Below, piece after piece: positions 21,450 to 33,403 of a stretch of 64,000 bases of DNA. The translations under genes and the position numbers were made by a program. Each line of letters opens with the position of its first letter. Positions within the stretch are counted from its first letter, which is position 1. Origin of the DNA: Mixophyes australis (Eukaryota > Chordata > Amphibia > Anura > Limnodynastidae); assembly GCA_036250195.1 (NCBI GenBank), contig JAVHZZ010000005.1, positions 131,651,199 through 131,715,198 on the forward strand, given 5' to 3'. Under the pieces are notes generated by a model that did not search any database, had not been told where the DNA came from, and saw nothing but the letters and a program-made list of their open reading frames with translations.

Positions 21450-23800
21450 TTATACATCATCACTTCCATCTTGATTGAAGAGTTCTTTTAAATATAACTC
21501 AGTTTCTTTATATGTGTTCTGTTCTGAGTCCTTTGGTTCCTTTAAGCCCCTTTTACCTGTTTGCAATGGGAACTGTGGATCCAAGTGTCTTTCTCTGCAA
21601 CCTTTACAGCAGTATCAGTCGTTAATAAAACTTGGTTTTAGTAGGATCATCCCATCAATCTGTAAGGGAACCAGAGTGTAAGAAATTTCTTACCATAACA
21701 TAGTCTCTAGGTTGTCTCCTCTGTGTGCAGGTCCAAGAGCTGCTTCTTGTTGAATGTCTTTGTTCAAGTTTTCTTCTGAAGCTTCTGCAACTGTTTAGAC
21801 AACTGTATGACATATTGAGCAGTTAGATCATAATGCAGCTTCAAGTTAGTCTGTGGATTAATAACGTATCTTGGCTGAAGTCCAATAACAGTTCATATGG
21901 AGAGAGATTGAGAAGAGGTTTAGAAGTGATTCTAATACCATGATAAACTAAAGAAGTGCCATTCCTTTTTCTTTAATTACTCCATTTATTATTTCAACTT
22001 TCTCTGAAGCTTGAGAATGATATAGTGTATAAAGCTTGAATATATTCCCATCATATTACAAATTCTTTGAAACACTTTTTCTCTGAAATGAGTTCACTCT
22101 CTGGGTGAACTACATCTACATACAAATTCTGGCAAAATCTTCTTAGCAATAAGTTGCACTATGTCTGAGGCAGTTAACTAGGCCTCATCCCACCAACACG
22201 TATCAATACCAACTAACACATACTGTAACCCTCTTAATTTTTTTTCCTTTTAATTAAATAAAATTAATAAACTAATTTGTAACCTCCGAAAAGATTATAT
22301 TAGGCAACTACCTGACCATAGTAGGTACTATCTTTCCTTCATTGTTCTTAAGACAAATTATACATATTTCACATTTAAACTTAGCAACTGTAGTAACTTC
22401 TGGACATTCCAACAATATATAACAATTCTAATCTTGTTATCTGCTCCCATGTAGACTAACCCATGAGCACTTTCTGCAAAGCTAGCAACATTTTTAATGC
22501 TACGGGTTTATTTTCTATATCAACCCAAATATCATCCTTTGTTTCATAACATTGTTTCAATTTCCATGTATTAATTTCATTCAATATAGCCTTTTACTGA
22601 CATTGTAGTAAGTTCTCAAATGTGATATCATGAAAAATCATCAATTGGGTATGTGGCTGCCTTTTTTTAAAGCTGCTTCTCGAGCTGCTGAATCTGCTAG
22701 TTCGTTTTCTGGCAGATTTGTTGCTGGCTATAGCAGTGCACTGGGGAATCTCTCTGTGTATTTGTTCCTTTCAGGATAACCCCTCCCTTTCAAGCCCCTG
22801 CTATACCCTATAAATTGATTGAGCAACTTCCAATTTTTTTTTTATTTTCTAGTAAGACTTTATCTGTCTGTTTGGTATGTGCCGGGCACTTAATGGCTTA
22901 AATTCAATTATCTCATTATGTATAGTGATTGCACATCCTGTCACTGTCACTAGTGAGCTATCATGCGAAACTTTAATCTAGATTCTTCAATGTAGTCTCA
23001 GAAATGCCTGGTAATACAGAAAAACTTACACATTTACTTAATTCAATCATACTCATTGTCTTCCTTATCATGTGAGGTTTCTCAGGCAATGATGTAGCAA
23101 AATTGAGATTCTGACATTTGCATATTGTAATGTTAGAAGAATTAATGCAATTTAAATTTCCCATTGTATAAACCTTGCTACAGACACATGTCTAGTCTGT
23201 GCATTATTCAGGAGTTGTGTGACAACACGAGGGACAAACAAATGTAACTCACGCTGCAACCCAATATCCTGTGTCTTTTCCACAATAATAGCTGCTATGA
23301 CTATGAACCTTAAACATGAAGTTAATGTTTTTGCGACCTATCTAATTGTACACTAATTATCTTTTAAATATCCTAAAACAGTGTTATCATCAGTACAATA
23401 GAAAACATTTCTTATAATTGTAGATGCCTAATGCCGGGGTAAAGGCTAAAGTCTTTTAATCTCTTCAAATGCCTCAATGAATTCACTAATGTGTTCAACT
23501 TTATCTAGCATACAGCTGTGGCTGGAAATCCTAGTATTCACTGGTTACAGAATTGTGACATATCAAGAAATAAATGTACTGCTTTTATTTCTGTTTTTTT
23601 CTTTCTTCTTTTTTCCCCCCCATTATTCTGAGGTAGAGGGTGTTCCAATATCAAGACCACCCTTTAGGAAATCTAAATATCTCTGGCCAGGTCTCCAACA
23701 ATTTAACCTTTTTAATAGATAAATTAATTTTCTCCTTCTTGGATACTTCTGAAAGAAAACACAATAATTATTTAGTATCTTCACAGCAGAACATCAATCA
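21450..23800 (-). pseudogene. ERV pol remnant (RT end, RNase H, integrase)
   Basis: Short minus-strand frames in order resemble gamma/epsilon-type retroviral pol. About 23500-22970 matches the RT connection to RNase H region (an LNFATSLPE-type motif). About 22720-22660 matches the RNase H end (LADSAAREAAL-like). A CxxC-bearing zinc-binding N-terminus of integrase lies near 22380-22330. A core segment with a TASDIVQLIAKK-like motif lies near 22180-22110. The C-terminal domain with a WIHSSHCK-type motif is at about 21640-21560. Many stops and frameshifts separate them. It once copied and integrated the provirus. The class I assignment is by motif style only. Confidence 0.6.
22725..22835 (-). 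repeat. Dispersed repeat, copy 1 (pair at 27985-28110)
   Basis: A ~110-bp sequence with GAAAGGGAGGGGTTATCCT, GTGCACTGCTATAGCCAGCAACA and ATCTGC matches the plus-strand sequence at 27985-28110. This copy lies inside the decayed ERV region. The family is not recognised. Confidence 0.7.
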
Positions 23801-25834
23801 CATATCCTGGTTTCTGGTCTCCTGTAGGTACAAAAGATTGCAAATTATTCTGCACACATTATAACAAATAATTAGAACTTTCCATAAAACTTTATAAAGA
23901 TTGAACCCCCTGTTGGTAACAGCAAAAGACAATATTCTGAATAACTCTTATTAGCATTAAAAATCAACGCTGCGCAATCTATGACTGAGATCTGCATTGG
24001 TATGCAGGGCGGGGTCCAGTCATTTGTCCGTTCTAAGGTACAAAACTGTGTTTACGCTCATAACACAGGAAATTTTCCATATACCGAACTCCTCCTCTTG
24101 GCATGAAAATAAAAAATCCACCTCATTCCATAAGACGAGGGAGATGGGAGGAGTGAGATCTTTGTAAAATGGTAAAACTTCAACAAATGCAGTTACAAAT
24201 CTCACTATGTAAACCACTACACAGATGCTATTTTCAGAGCAAACTACTATCTTTCAATGCAATTATTTTATGATAAAGCTAACATAACACAGGTTTTGTT
24301 GCCGTATTTCAAATAACAATTATTTTAATTCAAAACAACAAAGACTTCTCAAAGTTTAAACACACACACATTGTGTTCTATGACCGGAGATTCGATTCAC
24401 ACTACATGCCAAAAATATTATGCAATCGCTCTAAAAATATTTTAACATACATTTCATCTGCAAAATCACTATTTAACACACATTAAAGACCTTATTTAAA
24501 TATTCATCTCATGTCTTTCTGTCGATTCAATCAGCAGAGACATCTCTAGTCCCGTCCAATCTGGGTGTGACCCTGGCTTGTAGTTGGTCGCTGTAAAACT
24601 GACAAATACTGTTTATTTACTTAATACCTCCATAGAAGTTCTTTAAATCTTAAATTTAATCTGTACATCTTCCAGATTCATAAAACCAGCATATTTTCTG
24701 AAACATTTTTTTTTTTCCTATCTCGCTGTCGTTCTGAAAATTAAAAGGTACAGGCACCATTTTCTCATAACGTTCTACGTTTGGACACATTATTAAAACC
24801 AGATGTTTCACTGAAATCACACACACAAAAAAACTCTGGAATGCGCGTTCACAAGATTAACACTAACTTGCACCAGGACATTTATCTATGCTTTAAAACC
24901 ACATTTGATCATTACACAAGTCTTAACAGGCACTACAAAAACATCAGACTATCTTTAGCCTATTGTCTTCACAAAACAAACTTATTTACACCTCTGTCTC
25001 CAAGGTGATAAACAAATAAATGTCCAGCATTTATTGCAATAGAGCGGAGTGGATAGCCCCAAAATGACAAAAGTACGAGAAAGATATACCATATAATTTT
25101 ATCATATATGGAACAAACAATTCACTGATCAATAATATTAATGCAGCTTAAGTAAGGTTTGCAATTCTAAAAACAGATGAAGTATTTTACATCTAAACAG
25201 CGGGACAGTTATTTACTTCTTACCAGTCCCATCCTCTGGAAGCTTAGCTTGATGTATTTCCAACATCTCAAGTTACAATGTACAATATGCAGTGTATTTT
25301 CATGATAGACACATTTGCAAACCATCAGGATAATATAAAAAAAAAAACTCAAACCATTCAGTTTTTTTTTCAGGGAGAGATGAAACATGAGATTACTATA
25401 TGCTGCGCAGGCTTTATCATCATTATATAATCATTTTCTGCTGTTTGTAATTTATGCAATTTTGACCGCTCATATCACTTATTAACAACTAACAATTAAA
25501 TAACATTTTAGCTGTCTTATTTTTTTACTTTACTCTTATAAGAGAATTTCATCTCTCGTTACGTCTAGGTTTCAACATTAAAAATTCCAGTCTCTGAAAA
25601 ACACATTTTTATAACTTCTTTGCTATTTTTCCTTGCATCCCTTTTTTTTTAGAGTTTTCATGCAATTGTGATTTATATGATTTTAGAGGGGTAAAAAATA
25701 GGGATGTTAGAAAAAAATTGTGATCCAAAACCAAAACACGTAAGGGTGGTTTTGCTAAAAACCAAAACCAAGACACAAAGTTCATCCCGATCCTAAAATA
25801 TATGTATGTATGTGTATATATATATATATATATA
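23801..25834. other. AT-rich stretch, possible ERV 5' region, unreadable
   Basis: No clear gene is seen. Some minus-strand frames (for example about 24570-24500, TGLEMSLLIE-like) might be gag, but the match is too weak to call. No 5' LTR matching 13481-14050 was found by eye. 25020-25800 is AT-rich without features except the TA repeat at 25815-25834 that flanks the next element. Confidence 0.35.
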
Positions 25835-26249
25835 CAGGGCCGCCGAGAGGGGGGGGGAGCGGGTACAGTATACCCGGGCCCAGCCATGCCAGGGGGCCCG
25901 GGCCGGGCCCTCGCTGCTAATTAATTATTTTTTTTTACATTTTTCTGTCTTGCGCTATTTTTTTTAACTTTTTATATTTTTTTTTCCCGCGGGGGGGGGG
26001 GGGGGGGGGGCTTGGGTTTCTTGGGAGCTGGGAGGAAGAATACATGAAAAAAAAAAAAAATACTCACGTGATCGCGCGGCGCCGTGTCCCTCCTCTTCTC
26101 CATTCACACCGACTGCCGGGCGTGACGTCATCAAGTCACGCCTGTCAGTCAGTGAGGAGCGCCGCAGCCAGCAGGAAGAAAGAAGACAGAAGAGGAGACA
26201 GAAGAGCAGAAAAGAAAAGAAAGAAGTTGACAAAAGGTAAGTAAAGAAA

Positions 26250-26655
26250 CGGAGAGGCAAGGGGAGGAAAACAGAGAGGGACAGTACTATAAAGAAAGGG
26301 GACAGAGAAACAGAGGAGGAAAAAAAGGAGAGAGCCACAGGGGAATAAAAAAAAAAGTGGGAGAGAGGAACAGAGGAGGAAAAAAAGGAGAGAGCCACAG
26401 GGGAATAAAAAAAATTGGGGAGAGAGGAACAGAGGAGGGAAAAAAAATTGGGGAGAGAGGAACAGAGGAGGGAAAAAAAATTGGGGAGAGAGGAACAGAG
26501 GAGGGAAAAAAAGGAGAGAGCCACAGGGGAATAAAAAAAAAGTGGGAGAGAGGAACAGAGGAGGAAAAAAAGGAGAGAGCCACAGAGGAATAAAAAAAAG
26601 TGGGAGAGAGGAACAGAGGAGGAAAAAAAGTGGGAGAGAGGCACAAAGTAAAAAA
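26250..26655. repeat. Purine-rich minisatellite inside hAT element
   Basis: Units are built on GGGAGAGAGGAACAGAGGAGG plus an A-run, alternating with GGAGAGAGCCACAGGGGAATA, about 29-58 bp per unit. Long open frames on both strands here are repeat artefacts and not genes. Confidence 0.9.
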
Positions 26656-27147
26656 GAAGGGGGAAAAGCAGCATGGAGGTCGCAGTGTGAGCATAAGGGG
26701 GTACAGTGTAGTTGTGATGAAGGGGCACAGTATTGTGTGTGTAATGGCAAAGGGGGCTTGTTGCAATGTAGTGTGTGTGAGGTAGGTGGCAGCTAATTAA
26801 TGGGCGCTATTTTGTTTGTAGGGTGATGGTGAGGCAATTTAATAGTAGGGACTATTAATTTAAGATGGGGTGGTTTGGGGGCTATTGAATCTTGGGGTGA
26901 GTTTAGGGAGAAAGAGGTCTATTTATTAAATGTGACTATGAATTATTTAATGGCAGTGATGGTTGCGGGAATTAGATATTCCTGGGGATGTTTGCAGGAA
27001 GGGAAATAGGTTTATTTATTAAATGTGAATAGTATTATTTTAATGTTGGGGCTGGAGGAAGGCCTAATTATTAATCGTGGGTGCTATTGATTTAACGCTG
27101 GGGCTGGCTGTAATTTTCTAAATGTAGCCATTTTTTTTTCAAAATAG

Positions 27148-27226
27148 GTCCTTCAACATTTCTGGATCCGGACAAGCCACAACTAAAGAAAGCAGCAGCC
27201 ACAGGTGGAGAAAGTGAGAAGAACAG
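27148..27226 (+). pseudogene. 79-nt coding exon retained in hAT family (copy 1)
   Basis: A T-rich tract and CAAAATAG acceptor come before it and CAG|GTAGGAG donor follows. One phase reads DPDKPQLKKAAATGGESEKN. The copy at 40326-40404 has the same length and splice sites and keeps the DPDKPQLKK and AATGGESEKN blocks with mostly third-base changes. This suggests an exon of the autonomous transposase gene, probably hAT (ZMYM/TTF-like N-terminal region, weak guess). Confidence 0.55.
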
Positions 27227-27628
27227 GTAGGAGAGAGCAGCACAGTGTGTGAAATGTTGTGATTCTAGTAGGGACAATACCAATTTTTGGTGAATGTTGT
27301 GTCCAATGTAAGGTGTAGGCCAAGACTGAACTGTTTGTGTACACACTGCATTGTTTGTATACTACCCTGTGGTAGATGTCCTGAAAGTCAGGAGTGCTGG
27401 AACATAGGTGACGCTCCGGCGAATTGAGAGCCTAGTGGTTTTTATGTTAGCCACGCCCCAATGGCACATTTGCCACGCCCCCAAATGCATGACCACACCT
27501 CCCAAAAATTTTGCACCGCCTTTTGGCTAGCCACGCCCCTGAATGTATGACCATAAACCTTACTTCACTATGAGGGGGGCCCCATGAATTTGTTGTACCC
27601 GGGCCCTGAATTCTTCTTGGCAACCCTG

Positions 27629-28396
27629 TATATATATATATATATATACACATACACATATGTTTATAATATTTTAAATGTGTTGTAGTTTGTGTTTTCT
27701 TTTGTAAAAATTATTTTGATTTGAAAGTAATGTGTTAGAAGGCCTTGTGGAAATTTCTACCTCAATTGCAAAATGTGTATTTCTGCAATGAAAAAGTCTT
27801 TTCATAGTACGTAGGTTACTTTGTGAAAACTTTGTTGGCTTCTGCAGTGACAACAAATTTCAAGATGGATTCAACTGTTGCAACACATATTGCATCAGAA
27901 TTTCCATGGGTGATTATTATTAAATGTGCACTTCACATGAGTCAACTTGTCATCCTGCAGCTTCCCATGACTAATAAAGAACTGTAAGTTGCTCAAATCA
28001 ATTTAAAGGCTATAACAGGTGCATGAAAGGGTGGGGTTATCCTAAAAGGAAAAAACACAGACAAATTCCCCCAGCACACTGCTATAGCCAGCAACAGATC
28101 TGCTATTTCTACTGTAGATAAAAATGCAAAAGTCTCGCTTGCACACATTTGCAAATGTATGTTGAAGCCACCCACCACTCCACGGTGATTTTGCTAATAG
28201 GGTGGTCCTACTCTAAACCACTTTCTTTCCACTAGCTTCCCATGACTGTAAACTTCTTCCCAAACCATTGGAGGATTTAACTAGGTTTATATTTTCAGCA
28301 TGATTAATAAGAGTTAAACAAATGTAAGGGGAATTTGAAATTTTTGTTGATGTATCTGTCCATAAAATGATAAACTCACTGGTTTTCACTTAAAGC
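27629..28396. other. Intergenic, contains dispersed repeat copy 2 (27985-28110)
   Basis: No gene is seen. 27985-28110 is a ~115-bp repeat matching 22725-22835 in reverse orientation (GGGTGGGGTTATCCTAAAAGG, GCACACTGCTATAGCCAGCAACAG). The rest is AT-rich. Confidence 0.6.
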
Positions 28397-29335
28397 AGCA
28401 GTGTCCAACCCATGGCTCTAGAGCCACTGCAGCTCTTTGAGCTTTAAAATGTAGCTCCTGGCCAGTAGCATCAACGAAGTATAGTGTTACAGGCGCTGGC
28501 AGGGCCAGACTGGAAAACATTCAGTTGGCCACTGACCAAGATCAGCTGCGTCTAGTAACCTTCTCTGCACAGTGCACGGAGGTCAGTGTCACAGACAATC
28601 AAATCAGGGAAAGAGAAGGAGAAAGTTTAATATGCTCTTTCTCCTTCCCTGCTGCGAACAGGTAAGAGGCATGTGAGATCTAATGGCATGTGAAACTGTT
28701 AATGGGCATGTAAGTAGATGTGATGGCATTTGGGGAGATCTGATGGAATATGTGGAGGTTTGTTGGCATGTGGGAAATTTGATTGTGAAGTATGGAGTAT
28801 GTGGGGAGGTCTGATGGCGTGTATGACAAATTTGGGTAGATTTAATGGCATGTAGGGAGGTCTGATGGCATTTTAAGGGACATGTGATGAGATCTGGGGG
28901 CCAACAGGAAGACTGATGTGCATATAAGGGGCATTTGGAGACATCTTATAGCATGCAAAGGCATGTGGTGTGGTCTGATGACAAGTAAGGGGCATGTGTG
29001 GAGGTCTAAATAAATGTGGGTAAATCTGATGCCATGCGGGCAGGCTAATGGACATGTAAGGCGCATGTGGAGAGATCTGATGGCATGTGCGGTGGTTGAT
29101 GGGCATGTGGGGAGGTCTGATGGCATGTAAAGGACCTGTGGGGAGGTCTGATGACAAGTAAGGGACACATCTGGAGGTCTGATGGCAGGTGGAAAGATCC
29201 GATGCGCATGTGGAGAGGTCTGATGACATGTGGGGAGGCTGATGTGCATGTAGGGTGTATGCTGGGAGATCTCATGGGCATGTAAAGAGGTCAGAGGGGC
29301 AAGTTAAGAGGTCTGAGGGATTGTAGATACAGTAT
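28397..29335 (+). mobile_element. hAT-type element, left end and minisatellite
   Basis: It begins with CAGCAGTGTCCAACCCATGGCT, a hAT-style end (CAGnGGTGTCCAACC group). It is followed by a splice-donor-like AACAG|GTAAGAG at 28662 and then a minisatellite (28665-29310) of GGCATGTGGGGAGGTCTGAT-type units. The right terminus was not identified. The open frames on the minus strand within it are repeat artefacts. Confidence 0.5.
28665..29310. repeat. Minisatellite, ~20-44-bp units
   Basis: Units are built on GGCATGTGGGGAGGTCTGAT and AAGGGGCATGTGGAGAG, very imperfect. No coding value. Confidence 0.85.
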
Positions 29336-29477
29336 CAGTGTGAGCTACTATTAGTAGCCCTTTGAACCTGCTCCACTGGATAGGCGGTAGTCTTCAAAGC
29401 GACAACCAGGACAGACTCTTCAGACCGACTGCTTGGAAAACACACTTCAAAGGATTCCGATCAATAAAGATTCCAAG

Positions 29478-29690
29478 CGCCTAGAATGACGTCACTCTCA
29501 AGCCCAACTGTATTATTGGTGCTGTTAAGGTGGTAACTTAAAGAGCCGCCGGCTCTACAATGTACAAGACTTTGTAAAGCACATTGTAGAGCCGGTGCCA
29601 CCTTAAATTAACACCTTAACAGCCCCATTAATATAGTCGGGCTTCAGAGTGAGGTCATTCTAGTCACCCCGCTCTGTCGGGGAAGACACC
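29478..29690. mobile_element. Foldback (palindromic) MITE
   Basis: The left arm (GAATGACGTCACTCT ... AGAGCCGCCGGCTCTACAATGT) reappears as reverse complement in the right arm (ACATTGTAGAGCCGGTGCC ... AGTGAGGTCATTCTAG), with the centre near 29575. The arms carry a TGACGTCA CRE motif on the left only, where the right arm has TGAGGTCA. Superfamily and target duplication are unclear. Confidence 0.75.
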
Positions 29691-29719
29691 ATCAGTGTCA
29701 TCATGTTGGGGTATGTGCT

Positions 29720-30787
29720 GCCGGGATTGTCAGCATAGTATTCATGTACCCAACCCCACTGGATACAACAGTGAGGTAAGATCTGTACTGATATTATGAT
29801 TATTCTGAACATTTTAGCAATGTTGGATATTTTTGCTTAGTGAGATATTGTAAATGATGTCATATTTTCAATGTATGTGTGTATGGAATGTATGAGCGTG
29901 TTTATACTGGGTATTTGTATATGTCGACACATATAATAGGTAAAGTTGTTTTTACCTATAGATATTTTTTGGCTTTTGGTCTCTGACTGTTTAGGCACTA
30001 GAAGCCTATGAAAACTGTGAAAAGAAATTGATTGAAAACTAGTACTGTTAAGGTGATATTGCGAGTGAAAATTGGCATTGAGCATTTACACATTAATGCA
30101 AGTACTCTAGGTTTGGATTAAAAACTTCAATCTGTACTACCCAATGTTAAAGCATCTGCCTCTGTCAATTATACTGATTCTTCTGAATAGTAAGACTGAC
30201 TAGATCAAGATACAAAGTAACAGTTTCCCTGTCATCAACACCAAACAATTTGATTCATGTAACATGCACATCTCTTCCTATTCATTTAATATAGCATAGC
30301 ATATGGATGATAAGTGACATTACAATTTTTTTTATTATTGGGCTAAAATACTGTGGTTAACTAAATATTTTATGTACAACTGATCAAGTGAATATTTGTG
30401 TTAGACACATATGATTACAGAAAACAAATATGTCATGACTGAGGATCTGTCTGTACCCAAACTGGCTTGTGTCTCTGGAGCTAAGTTGGAGACTACATAC
30501 ACAAAGCTGGGTGGCCTGATTATGCACTGATGGTGATTAGACTAGCAGAGGAGACCAGGCAGGGACCAGATTCCCGGACTGATGGAAACCGGATTGCTGG
30601 ACTGGACTGCAGACTGCACTGTCTGAGCAGGAATAAGAGAGAAGACTTGCAGACTGCTGGGGACCAGGTTGGCATCTGGAGAATCAATGTTGCACTGGCA
30701 ATAGGTAAGGACTCCAGGAAGTTTTTGTAACCTTCAACCCGGGTCTCACAGAAAGGAGCCAATAGGGGGGATTAGGGACGCTGGAAC
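29720..30787. other. Non-coding stretch, nothing assigned
   Basis: It is AT-rich to 30400. 30430-30780 is more GC-rich, with phrases such as GACTGATGGAAACCGGATTGC and GGTCTCACAGAAAGGAGCC, which may be a leader of another repeat. No ORF of interest. Confidence 0.35.
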
Positions 30788-31628
30788 ATGACACAATTTA
30801 AATGCTGCAGAGGAAAAGGAGAAAGCATTGCACATTGGCAAGAGAAAGAAATTCGAGAGCTGCTTGCAATCAGAGGAGAGGAGGAAATTCAGAAGCAAAT
30901 AACTCGAACTGTAAAGGATGCCACAGTGTATTTTAATATTGCTAAAATATGGACTAGCTGAGAGATAAAAAGCACCCTGCAGCAGGTAGTGAACAAGCTA
31001 AAGGCACTAAAAAAACAATACTCAAAAGTGCATGACCACAAAAGCAGAAAGAGTGGTGCTGGCCGTATGGAATGGCCATTTAATGAGCAGTGTAACATGG
31101 TGCTTCGGCAACTTGCCCTGGCTAATCCTATTGCACTGTCCTCCTCAAGCTGCTCTTAAGCGTACAGTCCAACACCTGAAAGCAGTGAATCAAGTGTGAC
31201 CTCACTACTGATTAGTAATAATTCACAGCAAGAAATGGATGATTTGGAGTCTTCTGCTGTGAACAAAGACATCATGAATATGCATGTAGACGAATTTGTG
31301 GAGTCACAAGCTTTGCCAGCGAAACAACCTTCTCCAGAGATGGAGACCCAGCCATTATGTTCCAACAGTAAGTTTTATTAACTTTAAAAAACTAAATGTA
31401 GATACATATAAAATCATCAACATGTATATGTTGCAGCGTGAAGCTAGTGTGCAGGAGGGAGGAGCATGTATCAGCTTTCAACACTGCCATTTTATTTTGC
31501 TGCAACTTTCATTCTTCCTCGGTGGCCCTAATGTGTGTTTTTTGTTTTTCCCATTTCTAGTTTACAATGTTCCTCAACAGAAGAAGAGGCTAACAAAGAT
31601 GAAATGCCATGACCATAGTAATGCTTGA
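30788..31628 (+). pseudogene. Harbinger-type Myb/SANT-like accessory gene, two exons
   Basis: A single frame from the ATG at 30788 shows the trihelix-like Myb domain found in the second gene of PIF/Harbinger transposons: IAHWQEKEIRELLAIRGEEE, a KDATVYFNIAKIW motif, a VNKLKALKKQY motif, and SGAGRMEWPFNEQC. Exon 1 ends at CA|GTAAGT (31368). A ~190-nt intron ends in TTTCTAG (31560). Exon 2 (31561-31628) closes with a basic tail and TGA. Two in-frame stops in exon 1 (near 30962 and 31158) make it a pseudogene. The protein normally carries the transposase into the nucleus and binds transposon DNA. Its partner transposase may be the minus-strand exons at 37099-37740. Confidence 0.8.
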
Positions 31629-31639
31629 ACAGCCCAAGG

Positions 31640-32343
31640 GAATGAATATGGTTATGGGGCTATGGAGGCACAATATATTATGCCATTACCTATTATATCT
31701 AATGTTTGCATGTTTATGCTTCAATTTTAGTTAAATTGTTACCTATGTTTACAATGTTTGTATTTGAAGCGTTGGGACAATAGTTTACCTGGCAGTAGTT
31801 TTTTTGGCATATGTTTGTCAAAACTGTTTATATGTCCATTTGTTTTAAGATATAATGTACAGACCTTTATAAAAATACACACACTTTTTTATTTATAATG
31901 GTACATATGACTAAATATGTAACCTACAAAAAGATCTTTGAAAGATTTAATAAAAATATTTTGTTCTAGTTACTCTTTGTCTGCTCTACCCGATTAGTGA
32001 TGATAGATTGGCGGTGATGGTGGTGCGAATTGTTAGTGTATTGGAGCACTTTGCTCCGTCTCCTTAACTGCAGCCAGATTCCCCGGTGGTTTAGAAGGAA
32101 GTGGGGCAGATGTCGAATGTCTGCAATGTGCTGCTGCGTATGCGCAGGGCCTCAAAACAGTAAGTTCGGCTTTCGCGCCAACACTTCTTTCAGACAGAGG
32201 AGGGACCAGTCGCAGCTTAGAGGGCTGCGCGGCCACAGTTTTACAAGTCCCACATAACATTTTAGAAGGTGACCGGAGACTCCCTATGTGAGATAGGAGT
32301 CTGTGCCCACATGAAGAATTACCTGCAGCAGTATACATTAGAG
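31640..32343. other. Non-coding stretch between Harbinger and hAT parts
   Basis: AT-rich to 31980. 31990-32330 is more GC-rich with a CGTATGCGCAGGG motif. No gene or terminal repeat recognised. Confidence 0.4.
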
Positions 32344-32704
32344 CAGCAGTTCCCAAACTGTTCCCAAACTGTGCGCAACAGCGCCCTGGGGTGCCGCGGC
32401 GAGGTCACAGGGGTGCCACGTCCAGGGCCGGCAGTAAGCGCTCCCCTCTGCCTGACATCCCCCCTCCCTCTTGCGCTTGTCCGCCGGCCGACCAAAAGAA
32501 AAAAAAGGCAAACTTCTCCCTGCTCTGTTGCACTACATTTTCAGTGAAGAGCAGTGCAGGGAGGAGCAAGAACACCGAACGGAAGGAGACAGAACAGTAG
32601 AAGACAGAAGAAAACAGAACAGAAGAAAGAAAGGCAAGTAAAGGGTGAGAAAATGAATGGAGGATGAAAGGGACAGAGCAAAACAAGGAGAAATTATTCT
32701 TTTT

Positions 32705-32985
32705 TCTGTAGGGGCATATATAAAGGGGCACATGGTGAATATATAAAGTGGCACATGGTGAAAGTATAAAGGGGCAAAGGGGCACATGGTGAAAGTATAA
32801 AGGGGTAAAGGGGCATATACTGAAAGTATAAAGGGGCACATGGTGAAAGTATAAAGAGGCAAAGGGGCACATGTGGTGATGAAGAGGCACATGGTGAAAG
32901 TTTAAAGGGGCACTTATGATGAAGGGGCACATGCTGAAATTATAAAGGGGCAAAGGGGCACATGTAATGATGAAGGGGCATATGG
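32705..32985. repeat. Minisatellite, ~24-bp unit
   Basis: Units of AAAGGGGCACATGGTGAAAGTATA with variants. Open frames here are repeat artefacts. Confidence 0.9.
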
Positions 32986-33403
32986 TTTTATGGTGCTTTA
33001 TGAACAACTTGTCACTACTTTAAGTGAGGTGCTTGGGAATGAGATACATTTTAACACAAAAGCCCACTGTTGTTTTGTATTGAGTGAGATAAGCGGTGGG
33101 TAATGCAGGTATCGATAGGCACTCGTTAATGTTGGTATCGCCAAGCGCTCGTTTATGTAGGTATCACCAGGCGCTCATTAATTTAGTTGACCAGTAACTG
33201 TTGAAGACGGAAGAGAGCCATCAGTAGGGGATATACTTTGTACATATACAGCAATACTGTGGTAACACTATTCTGGGGTGTAACCCTCCACTGTTCCTGC
33301 TATTTGTGTGGTGTTGTATCTTAGATGCGCAAATTTACTTCTCGTATAGGAGCTACACAGGCTTTGACTTGAACTAATAATAATTATTTTTTGTGATTGC
33401 TTC

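Larger units (their letters stand above)
25835..27628 (+). mobile_element. Non-autonomous hAT element with minisatellite and retained exon
   Basis: Termini CAGGGCCGCCGAGAGG (left) and CTTCTTGGCAACCCTG (right) pair as imperfect inverted repeats, with a subterminal GTACCCGGGCCC near each end. The flanks are TA repeats (an 8-bp TATATATA duplication is possible but not provable). Inside, in order: a poly-T and G-run region, a GC-rich block with a CRE (TGACGTCA, 26123-26130), a splice-donor-like AAAAG|GTAAGTAAAG (26237), the minisatellite 26250-26655, about 450 bp of TTTATTTATTAAATG-type sequence, a T-rich acceptor, a 79-nt exon (27148-27226) and another donor. No transposase is present. Related copies are at 39236-40748 and 11690-12505. 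Confidence 0.8.

Noticed and set aside
25964..26796. Leu/Phe/Ser-rich minus frames that look like multi-pass membrane proteins, and Glu/Arg-rich plus frames
   Set aside because: They come from the purine-rich minisatellite inside the hAT element.
28842..29281. Cys/His-rich minus frames resembling zinc-finger repeats
   Set aside because: Periodic CHQTSPH-like words follow the minisatellite unit. Spacing does not fit a C2H2 finger.
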